Positions 8,516-16,556 of a stretch of DNA of 64,000 nucleotides are shown here, one piece after another (within the stretch, counting starts at the first letter, position 1; the number at the start of each line of letters is the position of its first letter). The DNA is taken from the NCBI GenBank assembly GCA_964370045.1, contig CAYJGZ010000004.1, positions 62,001 to 126,000 on the forward strand. The letters run 5' to 3'. This DNA comes from JAAYCI01 sp964370045. Its GTDB lineage: Bacteria > Bacillota > Clostridia > Oscillospirales > Ruminococcaceae. Below the pieces are notes generated by a model. It saw nothing but the letters and a program-made list of their open reading frames with translations. It did not search any database and was not told the DNA's origin. The position numbers and the translations under genes are program-made.

Positions 8516-8989
8516 TCATCCTAAGCGGATGCCCAGCGCCGAAGTGAAAAAGAAATAGCAGGCAACCACGCCGAGCGTGACAAAAACTGTGCGTATTATG
8601 ATTGTTTTCACATTTTTGCCGAGGTTTTTATTCTTGAAATAAACCATGAGTACCACAAGGGCGTTTACGTACACGATGGAGGGCCACAAAAACCCGATAA
8701 ACTGGACAGCCACGACAAACAATATGCTGATGGCTACAAAAATTCCCCTCACACCGATGAAGAATTCCTTAAAGCCAAAGGGTTTTGTCTCCTGCTTTTT
8801 GTGGTACTTGTTGTAGATGAGCTGTGCCAAAAGAGCAACGCACAGCACAAACAAAATCAAGCCCACAGCGCTTGGGAATATTCCGGGGCCGCCCGATTCG
8901 TCCAGCGCCAGTACCTCATAGCCTTGGGTAGTAAAGAACGTAATAAGGCCAATTACAGCCAATATGGCAATAAAAATTATCTCACCCAT
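8516..8989 (-). CDS. tctB: tripartite tricarboxylate transporter, small membrane subunit TctB
   Basis: This 157-residue membrane protein has about four hydrophobic segments and the typical TctB opening, in which a first helix is followed by a short loop and GGPGIFPSAVGLILFVLCV. It partners TctA in the inner membrane. It is the second gene of the operon, between tctC and tctA. Confidence 0.88.
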   Translation of the reverse strand: MGEIIFIAILAVIGLITFFTTQGYEVLALDESGGPGIFPSAVGLILFVLCVALLAQLIYNKYHKKQETKPFGFKEFFIGVRGIFVAISILFVVAVQFIGFLWPSIVYVNALVVLMVYFKNKNLGKNVKTIIIRTVFVTLGVVACYFFFTSALGIRLG

Positions 8990-9010
8990 AAATACTCCAC
9001 TTTTTTAATC

Positions 9011-9038
9011 CGGCCGGACGACTAATGTCGCCCGGCCG
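9011..9038 (-). other. stem-loop between tctC and tctB
   Basis: CGGCCGGACGAC at 9011-9022 pairs with GTCGCCCGGCCG at 9027-9038 around TAAT, with one mismatch. It lies just downstream of tctC within the operon and has no proper T-run on the minus strand. Such hairpins often protect the binding-protein mRNA and raise its level over the membrane subunits. Confidence 0.55.
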
Positions 9039-9070
9039 AATATTGTTTTAGATAGTGCAAACACTGTATA

Positions 9071-10108
9071 TTAAAGCAGTGTTTCCGCTACTTCCTCATA
9101 AAGGGCAAATTCGCCTTCGAGGTAGGTTAGGTAATCTTCCTGAGGTAGCAGAGATTCGTAAAGCATCTGGGCGCTTATACGCTCCTCGTACTCGGGGTTG
9201 GAAACACCCTCGACAATCGCATTGTGAATGGCATCAAGCACGTCCGCAGGTGTGCCCTTGGGTGCCCAAATGCCCCAGTGCTGCATCAGCTCGATGTCGT
9301 AGCCGCTCTCGATAGCGGTGGGAACGTCGGGCAGGAATGTGTTGCGCTCTTGGCCGAAGGTGGAAATGATTTGGAAGTCGCCCGCTTCAACGTACTGGTT
9401 CACTGTGCCGAAAGTGTCAAAGAAAGCATCAATACGGCCTGCGAGCAGCTCCGGCTCCTTGGGTACGTCGCCGCCTACCTCGACTATCTGTACGTCGATG
9501 TCTGCGTACAGCTCCAGTGCAAGTGTGGCAAAGTGTGCAACGGTGCCCATACCTGCGCCTACTTTAATTTCGCCGGGGGCTGCCTTTGCGGCTTCTATGA
9601 GAGACTCAAGGCTGTCGTACTGGCCGCTTGTGCTGGTGTAAAGGCCCATCTCATTTGTGAAAGCGAGTGTCACAGGCTCAAAATCGTTGTAGGTGAACTC
9701 GGTGATGTCAAGAAGGTTTGCGATGGGGTAGCCGCCGTAAGCAAAAAGAATTGTGTAGCCGTCGGGGTCTGCGTCAAGTACTTCAGCACCGCCCGTGGTG
9801 CCCGAAGCACCGGCCATGTTGATGGCGTTAACACGAACGTCGAGCACATCGTCCATTGCCATAGCCACGATGCGGCCGGTTGTGTCAGCTGCGCCACCTG
9901 CACCGAAGGGGATAATCATGGTGATGTCCTGCTCGGGGAAAGCGCTGTCGGTAGCAACAGCGGCAGCACTGCCTGTGCTCTCTGCGGTGGCGGTGGATGC
10001 TGTAGAGGCGGCCGCAGGAGCCGAGGAGGCTTCGGAGCCGGAACCACATGCAACGAGGTTTATTACTAACGCCAAACATAAGACAAATACTAAGCTGAAC
10101 TTTTTCAT
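9071..10108 (-). CDS. tctC: TctC-family solute-binding lipoprotein
   Basis: This is a 345-residue binding protein of the Bug/TctC family. It has a lipoprotein signal peptide (MKKFSLVFVLCLALVINLVACGS, lipobox LVAC, lipidated Cys about residue 21) and a Ser/Ala/Thr-rich linker. It also has the family blocks FPEQDITMIIPFGAGGAADTTGR and WGIWAPKGTPADVLDAI. The start at 10108 is preferred to an upstream GTG because GAGGTG lies nine bases before it. It captures the ligand outside the membrane and delivers it to TctAB. It is the first gene of the operon, with promoter and operator at 10135-10187. Confidence 0.93.
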   Translation of the reverse strand: MKKFSLVFVLCLALVINLVACGSGSEASSAPAAASTASTATAESTGSAAAVATDSAFPEQDITMIIPFGAGGAADTTGRIVAMAMDDVLDVRVNAINMAGASGTTGGAEVLDADPDGYTILFAYGGYPIANLLDITEFTYNDFEPVTLAFTNEMGLYTSTSGQYDSLESLIEAAKAAPGEIKVGAGMGTVAHFATLALELYADIDVQIVEVGGDVPKEPELLAGRIDAFFDTFGTVNQYVEAGDFQIISTFGQERNTFLPDVPTAIESGYDIELMQHWGIWAPKGTPADVLDAIHNAIVEGVSNPEYEERISAQMLYESLLPQEDYLTYLEGEFALYEEVAETLL

Positions 10109-10134
10109 GATGGAAAGCACCTCACTGAATTATT

Positions 10135-10187
10135 CGGAATACGTATTCCGTGACAATAATAATAACAAAGAGCACAAATTTTGTCAA
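10135..10187 (-). promoter_or_regulatory. tctCBA-sulfatase promoter with LacI-type operator
   Basis: Reading the minus strand: TTGACA (10187-10182), a 17-base spacer, TATTAT (10164-10159), then a perfect 16-bp palindrome CGGAATACGTATTCCG (10150-10135) at the expected start of transcription. The position fits repression. A 13-of-16 match lies before the divergent LacI-type gene at 10442-10457, so that regulator is the obvious ligand-responsive repressor. Confidence 0.8.
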
Positions 10188-10407
10188 TCCGTCGAATAGA
10201 CATTTACAGTGTTTTGGGATATTAAAAATAGCTTTTGCAAGGGGTGTAATTGGGCATATAGCACAAAATAAATGTGATTAAGGAAAAATAGTAGAGCTAT
10301 TGTTTATTTAATTTGACGAATTTTGAGATATTGTAAAATAATTTGTTCAAATTGTGTTAGGAGGTGAATGTGCATAGGGGTTTATGGTGAGTGGGATATC
10401 GTAGTGA
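10188..10407. other. AT-rich divergent intergenic region
   Basis: About 220 bases lie between the tctC and LacI-type promoters. They contain no ORF of note and no further clear dyad. Confidence 0.4.
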
Positions 10408-10457
10408 TTGAAAAAATCTATAACATGTAGTATAATCAATACAGAATTCGTATTACG
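10408..10457 (+). promoter_or_regulatory. promoter and auto-operator of the LacI-type regulator
   Basis: TTGAAA at 10408-10413, a 17-base spacer and TATAAT at 10431-10436 form a near-consensus promoter. CAGAATTCGTATTACG at 10442-10457 matches the tctC palindrome at 13 of 16 positions and sits at or just after the start site, which suggests autoregulation. Confidence 0.78.
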
Positions 10458-10467
10458 GAGGTGAATC

Positions 10468-11490
10468 ATGGCTGGAAAAGCGCCGCAAAATGTAAAGAAA
10501 AAGGCAGTCACATCTATTGATGTAGCAAAGCTGGCGGGGGTGTCTCAGCCCACGGTTTCACGTGCGATGAACCCGGAAAGTAAGCTGTCTGCAGAACTTA
10601 GAGAGCGGGTGATGAAAGCCGCCGAAACATTGGGCTACACCCCAAATGCTATGGCCCGAAGCCTGAAGGGGGCTAAGGCAAATATTATTGCGCTTTTAAT
10701 CATTGAGTCCACAACCTACTATTATAAGGTTATTACGGGCATTGCGCGCAGATTGCAAGAGCGTGGGTATCAGATTTTGTTGTTTTCTATAGAGCCGGAC
10801 CATCATCATGATGCAGAGTATATACTAAAGCGTATTAGCGAATATTGCATAGATGGGGTAATTATTACAGGGGCTTTGCAGGATAGCAACCTTATTTATG
10901 AGTGTTACAAGCGTAACATACCCTGTGTTTTATATGGGCGAACAATTTCCAAGAGTCTTGTGTCCTCTGTCACCTGCGATAACGTCAAAGCGGGAAAACA
11001 GGTGGCTGAATATTTTTTGAAGCAGGGGAGGTATGCTGCGGCTTGTATTTACGGAGACTTGTCCTCCTCGACCAGCATTGACCGCATGAATGCCTTTCTT
11101 GGCCATATGCAGGAGTTTTCCCCTAAGGCGTGCATTAGTGTCAAGGGAGGCTGGACGTATCAAGACGGAAAAGCTGCAACACTGGCGCTTTTTGAGAAAA
11201 ATACACACATAGATGGTATATTCTGTGTAAATATTGATGCCACTATGGGCTGTCTTGATGCCTTGCGATACCATTTGAACTATAAAGTGCCGGATGAAAT
11301 TGCGGTGGTAGGCTTTGATGATATACCCATAGCGAGTGGAGATTCTTACAATATTACAACGATGGTACAGCCCACCGAACAGATGATAGAGGCCACCATA
11401 AACACGCTGTTAAGCCACATTGATGGCACACTTCATGACATAGTGAATCTTACATTTGAGGGAAGCATGGTGGTGCGCAAATCCACATAG
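10468..11490 (+). CDS. LacI family transcriptional regulator
   Basis: This 340-residue repressor has an N-terminal helix-turn-helix (SIDVAKLAGVSQPTVSRAMN, about residues 17-36), a hinge helix region (LGYTPNAMARSLKG) and a periplasmic-binding-protein-like ligand domain (IALLIIESTTYYYKVITG... to VVGFDDIPIASG). A run of positively charged residues precedes the HTH. GGAGGTGA is placed before the ATG. It is divergent from tctCBA-sulfatase and shares a palindromic operator with it, so it most likely controls import and desulfation of the TTT substrate. The inducer is unknown. Confidence 0.9.
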   Translation: MAGKAPQNVKKKAVTSIDVAKLAGVSQPTVSRAMNPESKLSAELRERVMKAAETLGYTPNAMARSLKGAKANIIALLIIESTTYYYKVITGIARRLQERGYQILLFSIEPDHHHDAEYILKRISEYCIDGVIITGALQDSNLIYECYKRNIPCVLYGRTISKSLVSSVTCDNVKAGKQVAEYFLKQGRYAAACIYGDLSSSTSIDRMNAFLGHMQEFSPKACISVKGGWTYQDGKAATLALFEKNTHIDGIFCVNIDATMGCLDALRYHLNYKVPDEIAVVGFDDIPIASGDSYNITTMVQPTEQMIEATINTLLSHIDGTLHDIVNLTFEGSMVVRKST

Positions 11491-11491
11491 C

Positions 11492-11532
11492 AAAAAGAGA
11501 TGGTGCTGACAGGTGTCAGCGCCATCTCTTTT
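11492..11532 (+). terminator. terminator of the LacI-type gene
   Basis: GAGATGGTGCTGAC pairs with GTCAGCGCCATCTC around AGGT, with A-rich sequence before and TTTTG after. It starts two bases beyond the stop codon. Confidence 0.9.
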
Positions 11533-11616
11533 GTTTATTGGGTTGTAAAGGGCAAAACAGTATTTTTATGGTCTGTGGCACTTTGCGCTGTGCCGTTTTT
11601 TAGGGGGAATATGAAG

Positions 11617-12885
11617 CTACCCCTTCACACATTCAAGTGCGGCGCTGATGTCCGCAAGGATGTCGTCTATGTGCTCAAGCCCCACCGAAAGACGAATCAT
11701 GCCGGCGCCCACGCCTGCCGCCTGCAGCTGCTCCTCGTTTAGCTGGCGGTGGGTGGTGCTTGCAGGGTGTAAAACACAGGTGCGAATGTCCGCCACGTGC
11801 ACCTCGATGCTCGCAAGGTTGAGCGCATCCATAAACTTTATGGCGGCGGGCTTGCCCCCTTTGAGCGTGAAGGAGATAACACCGCTACAGCCCTTTAGGT
11901 ACTTTTGTGCAAGAGCATAGTTTGGGTCGGTGCAAAGCCCGGGGTAGCTTACTTCGCTTACCTGCCCACATTCACTAAGGTACTGCGCCACTTTTAGCGC
12001 ATTTTCGCAGTAGCGCTCCATACGAAGTGATAGTGTTTCAAGGCCGATGTTCAGCAGAAAAGCCGAGTGTGCGGCGGGGTATGCGCCGTAGTCACGCATC
12101 AGCTGCATACGTGCCTTCACTATGTATGCCGCCTTGCCATATGTATCTGTGTATACAATTCCGTGGTAGGAGGAATCGGGCGTGGTGAGCTCGGGGAAGT
12201 TGCCGCGTGTCCACTCGAAGTTGCCGCTGTCCACAATAATGCCGCCCACCTGCAGGGCGTGGCCGTCCATATACTTGGAGGTGGAATGAACCACAATGTC
12301 TGCGCCGTGGCTGATGGGCTTGCACAAAATGGGCGTGGCAAGCGTGTTGTCTATTATCAGTGGGACATTATGTGAGTGCGCAATATCCGCAAACTTTTTT
12401 ATGTCCAGCACTACAAGTGAGGGGTTTGCGAGCGACTCGGCAAACATCGCCTTTGTGTTTGGCTTAAAAGCGGCGTGTATTTCCTCTTCGGAGGCGTTTG
12501 CATCCACAAAAATGCACTCTACACCCTGCTTTTTGAGCGTGAAGGAAAATAGGTTGCTACTGCCGCCGTATATTTGATGTGTACACACAAGGCTGTCGCC
12601 CGCACTGCATATGTTTTGCACAGCCATCAGTGTGGCCGCCTGCCCCGAGGAGGTGCACATGGCGGCGAGCCCACCCTCCAGCGCTGTGATTTTTTCCTCC
12701 ACAGCCATTACGGTGGGGTTTGCAAAACGAGAATATATAAGGCTTTGTGTAGGCTCGTCAAAAACAGCGCCCACCGCCTCGGAGGAGTCATAAACATATG
12801 TGGTGCTCTGCACTATTGGCATAACACGTGGCTGGGTGTTTTCGGGTGTGTAGCCGGAATGTAGGCATTTGGTCTCGTCACGCAT
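11617..12885 (-). CDS. metY: O-acetylhomoserine sulfhydrylase (PLP-dependent, Cys/Met metabolism family)
   Basis: This 422-residue fold-type I PLP enzyme matches the long MetY subgroup (about 425 residues) better than the shorter cystathionine gamma-synthases. It has YSRFANPT near residue 50, SSGQAATLMAV near 80, the PLP-lysine motif HSTSKYMDGHA, the C-terminal IEVHVADIRTCVLHPASTTHRQL block and GMIRLSVGLEHIDDI. It makes homocysteine (or methionine) from O-acetylhomoserine and sulfide or thiol in the cytoplasm. GGGAGGC lies before the start. The gene stands alone between two convergent units. Methionine gamma-lyase activity is an alternative in this family. Confidence 0.85.
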   Translation of the reverse strand: MRDETKCLHSGYTPENTQPRVMPIVQSTTYVYDSSEAVGAVFDEPTQSLIYSRFANPTVMAVEEKITALEGGLAAMCTSSGQAATLMAVQNICSAGDSLVCTHQIYGGSSNLFSFTLKKQGVECIFVDANASEEEIHAAFKPNTKAMFAESLANPSLVVLDIKKFADIAHSHNVPLIIDNTLATPILCKPISHGADIVVHSTSKYMDGHALQVGGIIVDSGNFEWTRGNFPELTTPDSSYHGIVYTDTYGKAAYIVKARMQLMRDYGAYPAAHSAFLLNIGLETLSLRMERYCENALKVAQYLSECGQVSEVSYPGLCTDPNYALAQKYLKGCSGVISFTLKGGKPAAIKFMDALNLASIEVHVADIRTCVLHPASTTHRQLNEEQLQAAGVGAGMIRLSVGLEHIDDILADISAALECVKG

Positions 12886-13100
12886 AAGTGTTGCCTCCCT
12901 TTAGGTGTTTTTTGTGAGTGTTTGACAGGGCGAAAAGGTACCTTAGCACAAAGTTTGCGGTTTTTTCAACTAAGGGTGTGCTATAAGGTATACATTAAAT
13001 GATAGCACAATATAGAAAAAAAGCAAGTCAAGTTGTGTATTATGCCTAAATGTGGTATATAGCTTTGGCAAGGTAAATGCCGATGATGTGGCATGAAATA
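12886..13100. other. metY upstream region
   Basis: On the minus strand TTGACT, an 18-base spacer and TGCTAT form a possible promoter near 12990-13040. GTGCTAT and ATAGCAC form a 7-bp dyad in the same area. No S-box (SAM) riboswitch or T-box signature could be found. Confidence 0.35.
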
Positions 13101-13140
13101 AAACACCCCACAGGCCTAAAAGTGGCCTTGTGGGGTGTTG
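13101..13140 (-). terminator. terminator of the chemoreceptor gene
   Basis: AACACCCCACAGGCC pairs with GGCCTTGTGGGGTGTT around a seven-base loop. It lies 35 bases past the stop codon on the minus strand, with A-rich flanks on the plus strand. Confidence 0.85.
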
Positions 13141-13174
13141 TGCGAAATTTGGATAGGGGATTTATGGGGCAAGA

Positions 13175-14818
13175 TTACAGCACAAATTTGTCAACAAGCG
13201 TGTGCAGTGTGGTTGCCTGGGAGGAAAGCTCCTGGCTTGCGGCGGCGCTTTCCTCGCTGGTGGCGGTGTTTGTCTGCACAACCATCGAGATTTGCTCAAT
13301 GCCGTCCGAAATTTCACGGATGCTACCCGTCTGCTCCTCGGTGGCTTTTGCGATTTGGTCGATGGTGATAACCATCTGCTGAACCTTCTCCGCAAGACCC
13401 TCAAAGGATTCGTTTGCCTTTTGGGCTATGCCCTCGCCCACCTGCACCGCATTGATGGACTGCTCTATGAGCTGTGTGGTGTTCTTTGCGGCCTCGGAGG
13501 ATTTTTGTGCCAGCGTGCGAACCTCGTCCGCCACAACCGCAAAGCCCTTGCCTGCGGCGCCCGCCCTTGCCGCCTCAACAGCTGCATTTAGCGCAAGTAT
13601 GTTTGTTTGGAAGGCTATGTCGTCGATTACCTTTATGACCTTGACAATATCATCCGAGGTGTTTGAAATTTCACGCATCGCATCCAGCATCTGCTGCATG
13701 TCGTCCAGCGTGGAGGTGGCAACCTCGCCCGAGATAACCGCAATGTCGTTGACCTTCTTGGTATTTTGGGAGTTTTCCTCAACCTGAAGGGAGATTGCTT
13801 GAAGGTTTTGCGACAGGCCGTCCACGCTACCTGCTTGGTCGATAGCGCCCTGTGCCAGTGCCTGCGCACCGCTTGATACCATTGCGACGCTGGAAGAAAT
13901 TTGCCTTGCGGAGGTGGATACCTGCGAGAGTGCACCACGCACAGAGTTTGTCATTTTTTCGGCAGAAACGTACAGCTGTTGCCAGTCGCCTATATAAATG
14001 TTGGGACTGCCGATGTCCACGTTCCAGTTGCCGTTTGATATTTTGCCCAGCATCTCCACAAGAACACCGTTGAGGGTGGACAGGTTGCCCTTCATCATGT
14101 TGAACGAATCAGCCAGCATACCAATCTCGTTGTTGGATTTTACGTCAAGCTCAAAGTTCATGTGGCCCTGTGCAATGTTTTGTGCGGCGCTCATTACAGT
14201 GGAAAGCGGCTTTGACACCGAGCGTGTAATCATGATTTTGGAAACGATAGAGCCCAAAAGTATCAGCGCAATACCCACTATCATGGAGATGGTGAGCGAG
14301 GTAGTGGTGGAGGCATCGTTTGTGTGGCTGGAAATTCCTGCGAAAAGAACGCCTATGGTGTTGCCTTCGGCATCTTTGTAGGGAATGTAGGAGGTGATGT
14401 GGCTTTCGCCCAAAATGTTCGCCTCGCCCACATACGACTGACCTTGATTTATAACAAGATTTGCAATGGTGGCATCAAGTGCTGTGCCGGTGACTCTTTG
14501 GCCGTCCATGACTATAGTGGTAAACTCACGGATGTCATCATTAAAAATAGTGAACTCACAACTTGTAATCTCTTTTAGGCGGTCCAAAACCTCGGTCTTG
14601 TCCTCAAGCTCGGCCACTTCGTGCAAGCTTAGCTCGTACGCAAGCAGGTTCGTGCCCGTCACACATTGGTCACGTAGCTCGCCGTTCACGTTGTTTGCCG
14701 TTACAATGCCGCTGATGATTATCATGACGGCAACGATAATGGTGGTCATCACCGCAATCATAATATTGAACTGCGTGGCCAACTTTCCGTACTTTTTTCT
14801 GCCCGATGTGTTGTTCAT
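13175..14818 (-). CDS. methyl-accepting chemotaxis protein
   Basis: This 547-residue chemoreceptor has a first transmembrane helix (FNIMIAVMTTIIVAVMIIISG, about residues 17-37), a periplasmic single-Cache-type sensor of about 150 residues and a second helix (SMIVGIALILLGSIV). These are followed by a HAMP segment (RSVSKPLSTVMSAAQNIAQG) and a signalling domain with the conserved tip (QTNILALNAAVEAARAGAAG). The start at 14818 has AAGGAG six bases before it; longer in-frame extensions lack a ribosome site. It would sense a small external ligand and control CheA. It is monocistronic, and no other chemotaxis genes are nearby. Confidence 0.92.
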   Translation of the reverse strand: MNNTSGRKKYGKLATQFNIMIAVMTTIIVAVMIIISGIVTANNVNGELRDQCVTGTNLLAYELSLHEVAELEDKTEVLDRLKEITSCEFTIFNDDIREFTTIVMDGQRVTGTALDATIANLVINQGQSYVGEANILGESHITSYIPYKDAEGNTIGVLFAGISSHTNDASTTTSLTISMIVGIALILLGSIVSKIMITRSVSKPLSTVMSAAQNIAQGHMNFELDVKSNNEIGMLADSFNMMKGNLSTLNGVLVEMLGKISNGNWNVDIGSPNIYIGDWQQLYVSAEKMTNSVRGALSQVSTSARQISSSVAMVSSGAQALAQGAIDQAGSVDGLSQNLQAISLQVEENSQNTKKVNDIAVISGEVATSTLDDMQQMLDAMREISNTSDDIVKVIKVIDDIAFQTNILALNAAVEAARAGAAGKGFAVVADEVRTLAQKSSEAAKNTTQLIEQSINAVQVGEGIAQKANESFEGLAEKVQQMVITIDQIAKATEEQTGSIREISDGIEQISMVVQTNTATSEESAAASQELSSQATTLHTLVDKFVL

Positions 14819-15073
14819 GAAATGCTCCTTTTGGAAAGTCATTAACTGCATAAAATAAAACCGTGTTTTTACCTTATTATTATCGGATATTTTGGGTGAA
14901 AAGTAAATGCTTTTTTCACAATTTGAACAAACAAGTGATGGAGATGTAAAAAACGCCTTGAGTGAAGTTGAAAAGAAAATTGTTTTTGCATTCGGGATGA
15001 TGGGAGGCAATCGGCGATGTGGACAATCAAGTGGCATAAAAATCTTAGAGTCAACAAATTTTGCAAAATGTGC
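14819..15073. other. intergenic region upstream of the chemoreceptor
   Basis: AT-rich DNA between the divergent chemoreceptor and the nitrogenase-like cluster. No gene and no strong dyad was found. The chemoreceptor promoter must lie here, but I cannot place it with confidence. Confidence 0.35.
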
Positions 15074-15127
15074 TTGACAACAAAAAGACCACATGATATA
15101 GTTTTCATGAAAGTTAGCTGCAGCTAA
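15074..15127 (+). promoter_or_regulatory. promoter of the nitrogenase-like cluster with dyad operator 1
   Basis: TTGACA at 15074-15079, a 17-base spacer and TATAGT at 15097-15102 form a strong promoter. The perfect palindrome TTAGCTGCAGCTAA at 15114-15127 overlaps the expected transcript start, which fits repressor control. The same TTAGC-N4-GCTAA pattern recurs at 15256-15269. The transcript would have a 5' leader of about 200 bases. Confidence 0.72.
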
Positions 15128-15151
15128 TCGATAATACTTGCATTGTTGCGT

Positions 15152-15223
15152 CCGATTGTTCTGTTTTGTAAAAAACCGATTATGTCTTATGATTTTCAGG
15201 AGAAAATCAGTGGCAAAATCGGT
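15152..15223 (+). other. structured leader with alternative pairings
   Basis: ACCGATT (15175-15181) can pair with AATCGGT (15217-15223) around an inner hairpin GATTTTC-AGGA-GAAAATC (15191-15208). A second CCGATT at 15152-15157 could compete for the same AATCGG. This could be an RNA switch or just mRNA structure. I could not match it to a known riboswitch class. Confidence 0.3.
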
Positions 15224-15255
15224 GTATGAAGGGGAGCTATTTTTTTGCCCGTTAG

Positions 15256-15269
15256 TTAGCGTCTGCTAA
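15256..15269 (+). promoter_or_regulatory. dyad operator 2 in the leader
   Basis: TTAGC-GTCT-GCTAA repeats the TTAGC-N4-GCTAA arms of the palindrome at 15114-15127, with outer bases GTT...AAC also paired. It lies 46 bases before the binding-protein start. It may be a second binding site for the same regulator. Confidence 0.5.
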
Positions 15270-15314
15270 TCAACGTGGCGAACAAGATGGCTTTCTACTA
15301 AAAAGGAGACTTGT

Positions 15315-16469
15315 ATGAAAAAAAGTATGCTCTTGTCACTGCTACTTGTTGCGGTGATGGTTTTTAGCGCTTGCGGAAGTGCCGCTGCATCCTCCACACC
15401 TGCGTCCGAAGCGCCTGCGTCCGAGGTTGCAAGCACCGCTTCCGCCTCTGCGGCGGATGAAAGCATGGCGGATGAGTCGGGCAGCACAGACGCTGCTATC
15501 ACAATTACCGACCAGCTTGGTAAAACAATCACGTTTGATGCACCGCCCGAAAGACTGGCCACTACCATTATGCCTTTCCCCTACATTTTTCACGCAGTGA
15601 TGGGCGACAACCCCCACATGATAGGGTGCAACCCCTCCTCTGTGGTGGCGTACGAGGACAGCGCACTGCGCCACATGTATCCCACTATGGCACAGGCGAA
15701 CACCTCCTGGGTGGACACAAGCTTTGTGGTGAACGTGGAAGAGCTGATTGCTTTGGAGCCGGATGTAGTATTCCAGTGGAACTACATGGAGGAAGAAATC
15801 GAGAAGATGGAAGCCGCCGGCCTTAAGGTAATTGCGCTTGAGTACGGCACGATGGAAGACCTTGAAACTTGGATTCGCATCATTTCTCAGCTGTACCAAA
15901 AGGAGGAGCGAGGCGAGGAGATTATTGATTTCTTCTATGAGACATTAGATTCCGTAACCGAAATCACCGACACAATCCCCGAAGAGGAAAAGCTGAGCGT
16001 AATTCAGTTCCGTGATGTGCTGAGCGTGGCGGGTGAGGGCAACTTCACAAACTTCTGGATTGACTGGAGCGGCGGCGTAAACCCTGCCATAGAGCTTTCG
16101 GGAGATGCGCTGAACGTGGATATGGAGCAGATGCTCATGTGGGACCCGGATGTTATCTATATCGGTAACTTCACCGATTTGCAACCCTCCGACCTGTTTG
16201 AAAACAAAACAGAGGGCGGCGAGGATTGGTCGCTTCTGTCCGCTGTGCAAAACAGACAGGTCTACAAGATACCCATTGGCGGCTACCGTTGGGACCCTCC
16301 GGGAGTGGAAACACCTTTGATGGTTCAGTGGCTGGCGAAAACCCAGTATCCTGACCTTTTTGCGGACATGGATATGCGTGCGGAAGTGAGCGAGTTCTAC
16401 GAGGAAGTGTACAACTTCACGCTGACGGACGAAATGCTAGATGAAATTTTAGAAGACACACAAAACTAA
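15315..16469 (+). CDS. FecB/BtuF-family (PF01497-type) solute-binding lipoprotein
   Basis: This 384-residue exported protein has a signal peptide with lipobox VFSAC (Cys20), then a Ser/Ala/Glu-rich linker to about residue 58. The two-lobed metal-chelate-binding fold follows, opening with ITITDQLGKTITFDAPPERLATTIM. Family marks include ALEPDVVFQW, GLKVIALEYGTMEDLETWI and, near the end, GGYRWDPPGVETPLMVQWLA. This family brings in ferric siderophores, haem, cobalamin or related chelates. It is the first gene of the cluster with NifH-like and component-1-like proteins and a FecCD permease. AAAGGAG lies before the ATG. The ligand cannot be told from sequence. Confidence 0.9.
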   Translation: MKKSMLLSLLLVAVMVFSACGSAAASSTPASEAPASEVASTASASAADESMADESGSTDAAITITDQLGKTITFDAPPERLATTIMPFPYIFHAVMGDNPHMIGCNPSSVVAYEDSALRHMYPTMAQANTSWVDTSFVVNVEELIALEPDVVFQWNYMEEEIEKMEAAGLKVIALEYGTMEDLETWIRIISQLYQKEERGEEIIDFFYETLDSVTEITDTIPEEEKLSVIQFRDVLSVAGEGNFTNFWIDWSGGVNPAIELSGDALNVDMEQMLMWDPDVIYIGNFTDLQPSDLFENKTEGGEDWSLLSAVQNRQVYKIPIGGYRWDPPGVETPLMVQWLAKTQYPDLFADMDMRAEVSEFYEEVYNFTLTDEMLDEILEDTQN

Positions 16470-16481
16470 GGGCTGTAAATA

Positions 16482-16529
16482 GCGCATCCCTCGAGTGCAA
16501 ATGAACATTCTCGAGGGGTGCGTTGTTTT
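16482..16529 (+). other. intercistronic stem-loop before the NifH-like gene
   Basis: GCATCCCTCGAG pairs with CTCGAGGGGTGC around a loop of about 14 bases, followed by GTTGTTTTA. It may end part of the transcripts after the binding-protein gene and so keep the enzyme level below the lipoprotein level. Confidence 0.55.
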
Positions 16530-16556
16530 AATACATCGCAAAAATTAAGGAGAAAC

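Noticed and set aside
12886..13100. S-box or T-box leader for metY
   Set aside because: No recognisable S-box core or T-box sequence, and no terminator/antiterminator pair before the start.
15208..15214. Cobalamin riboswitch, from CAGTGGC (reverse of the GCCACTG core)
   Set aside because: The core would lie on the strand opposite to the operon, and the other conserved boxes of the AdoCbl riboswitch are missing on both strands.
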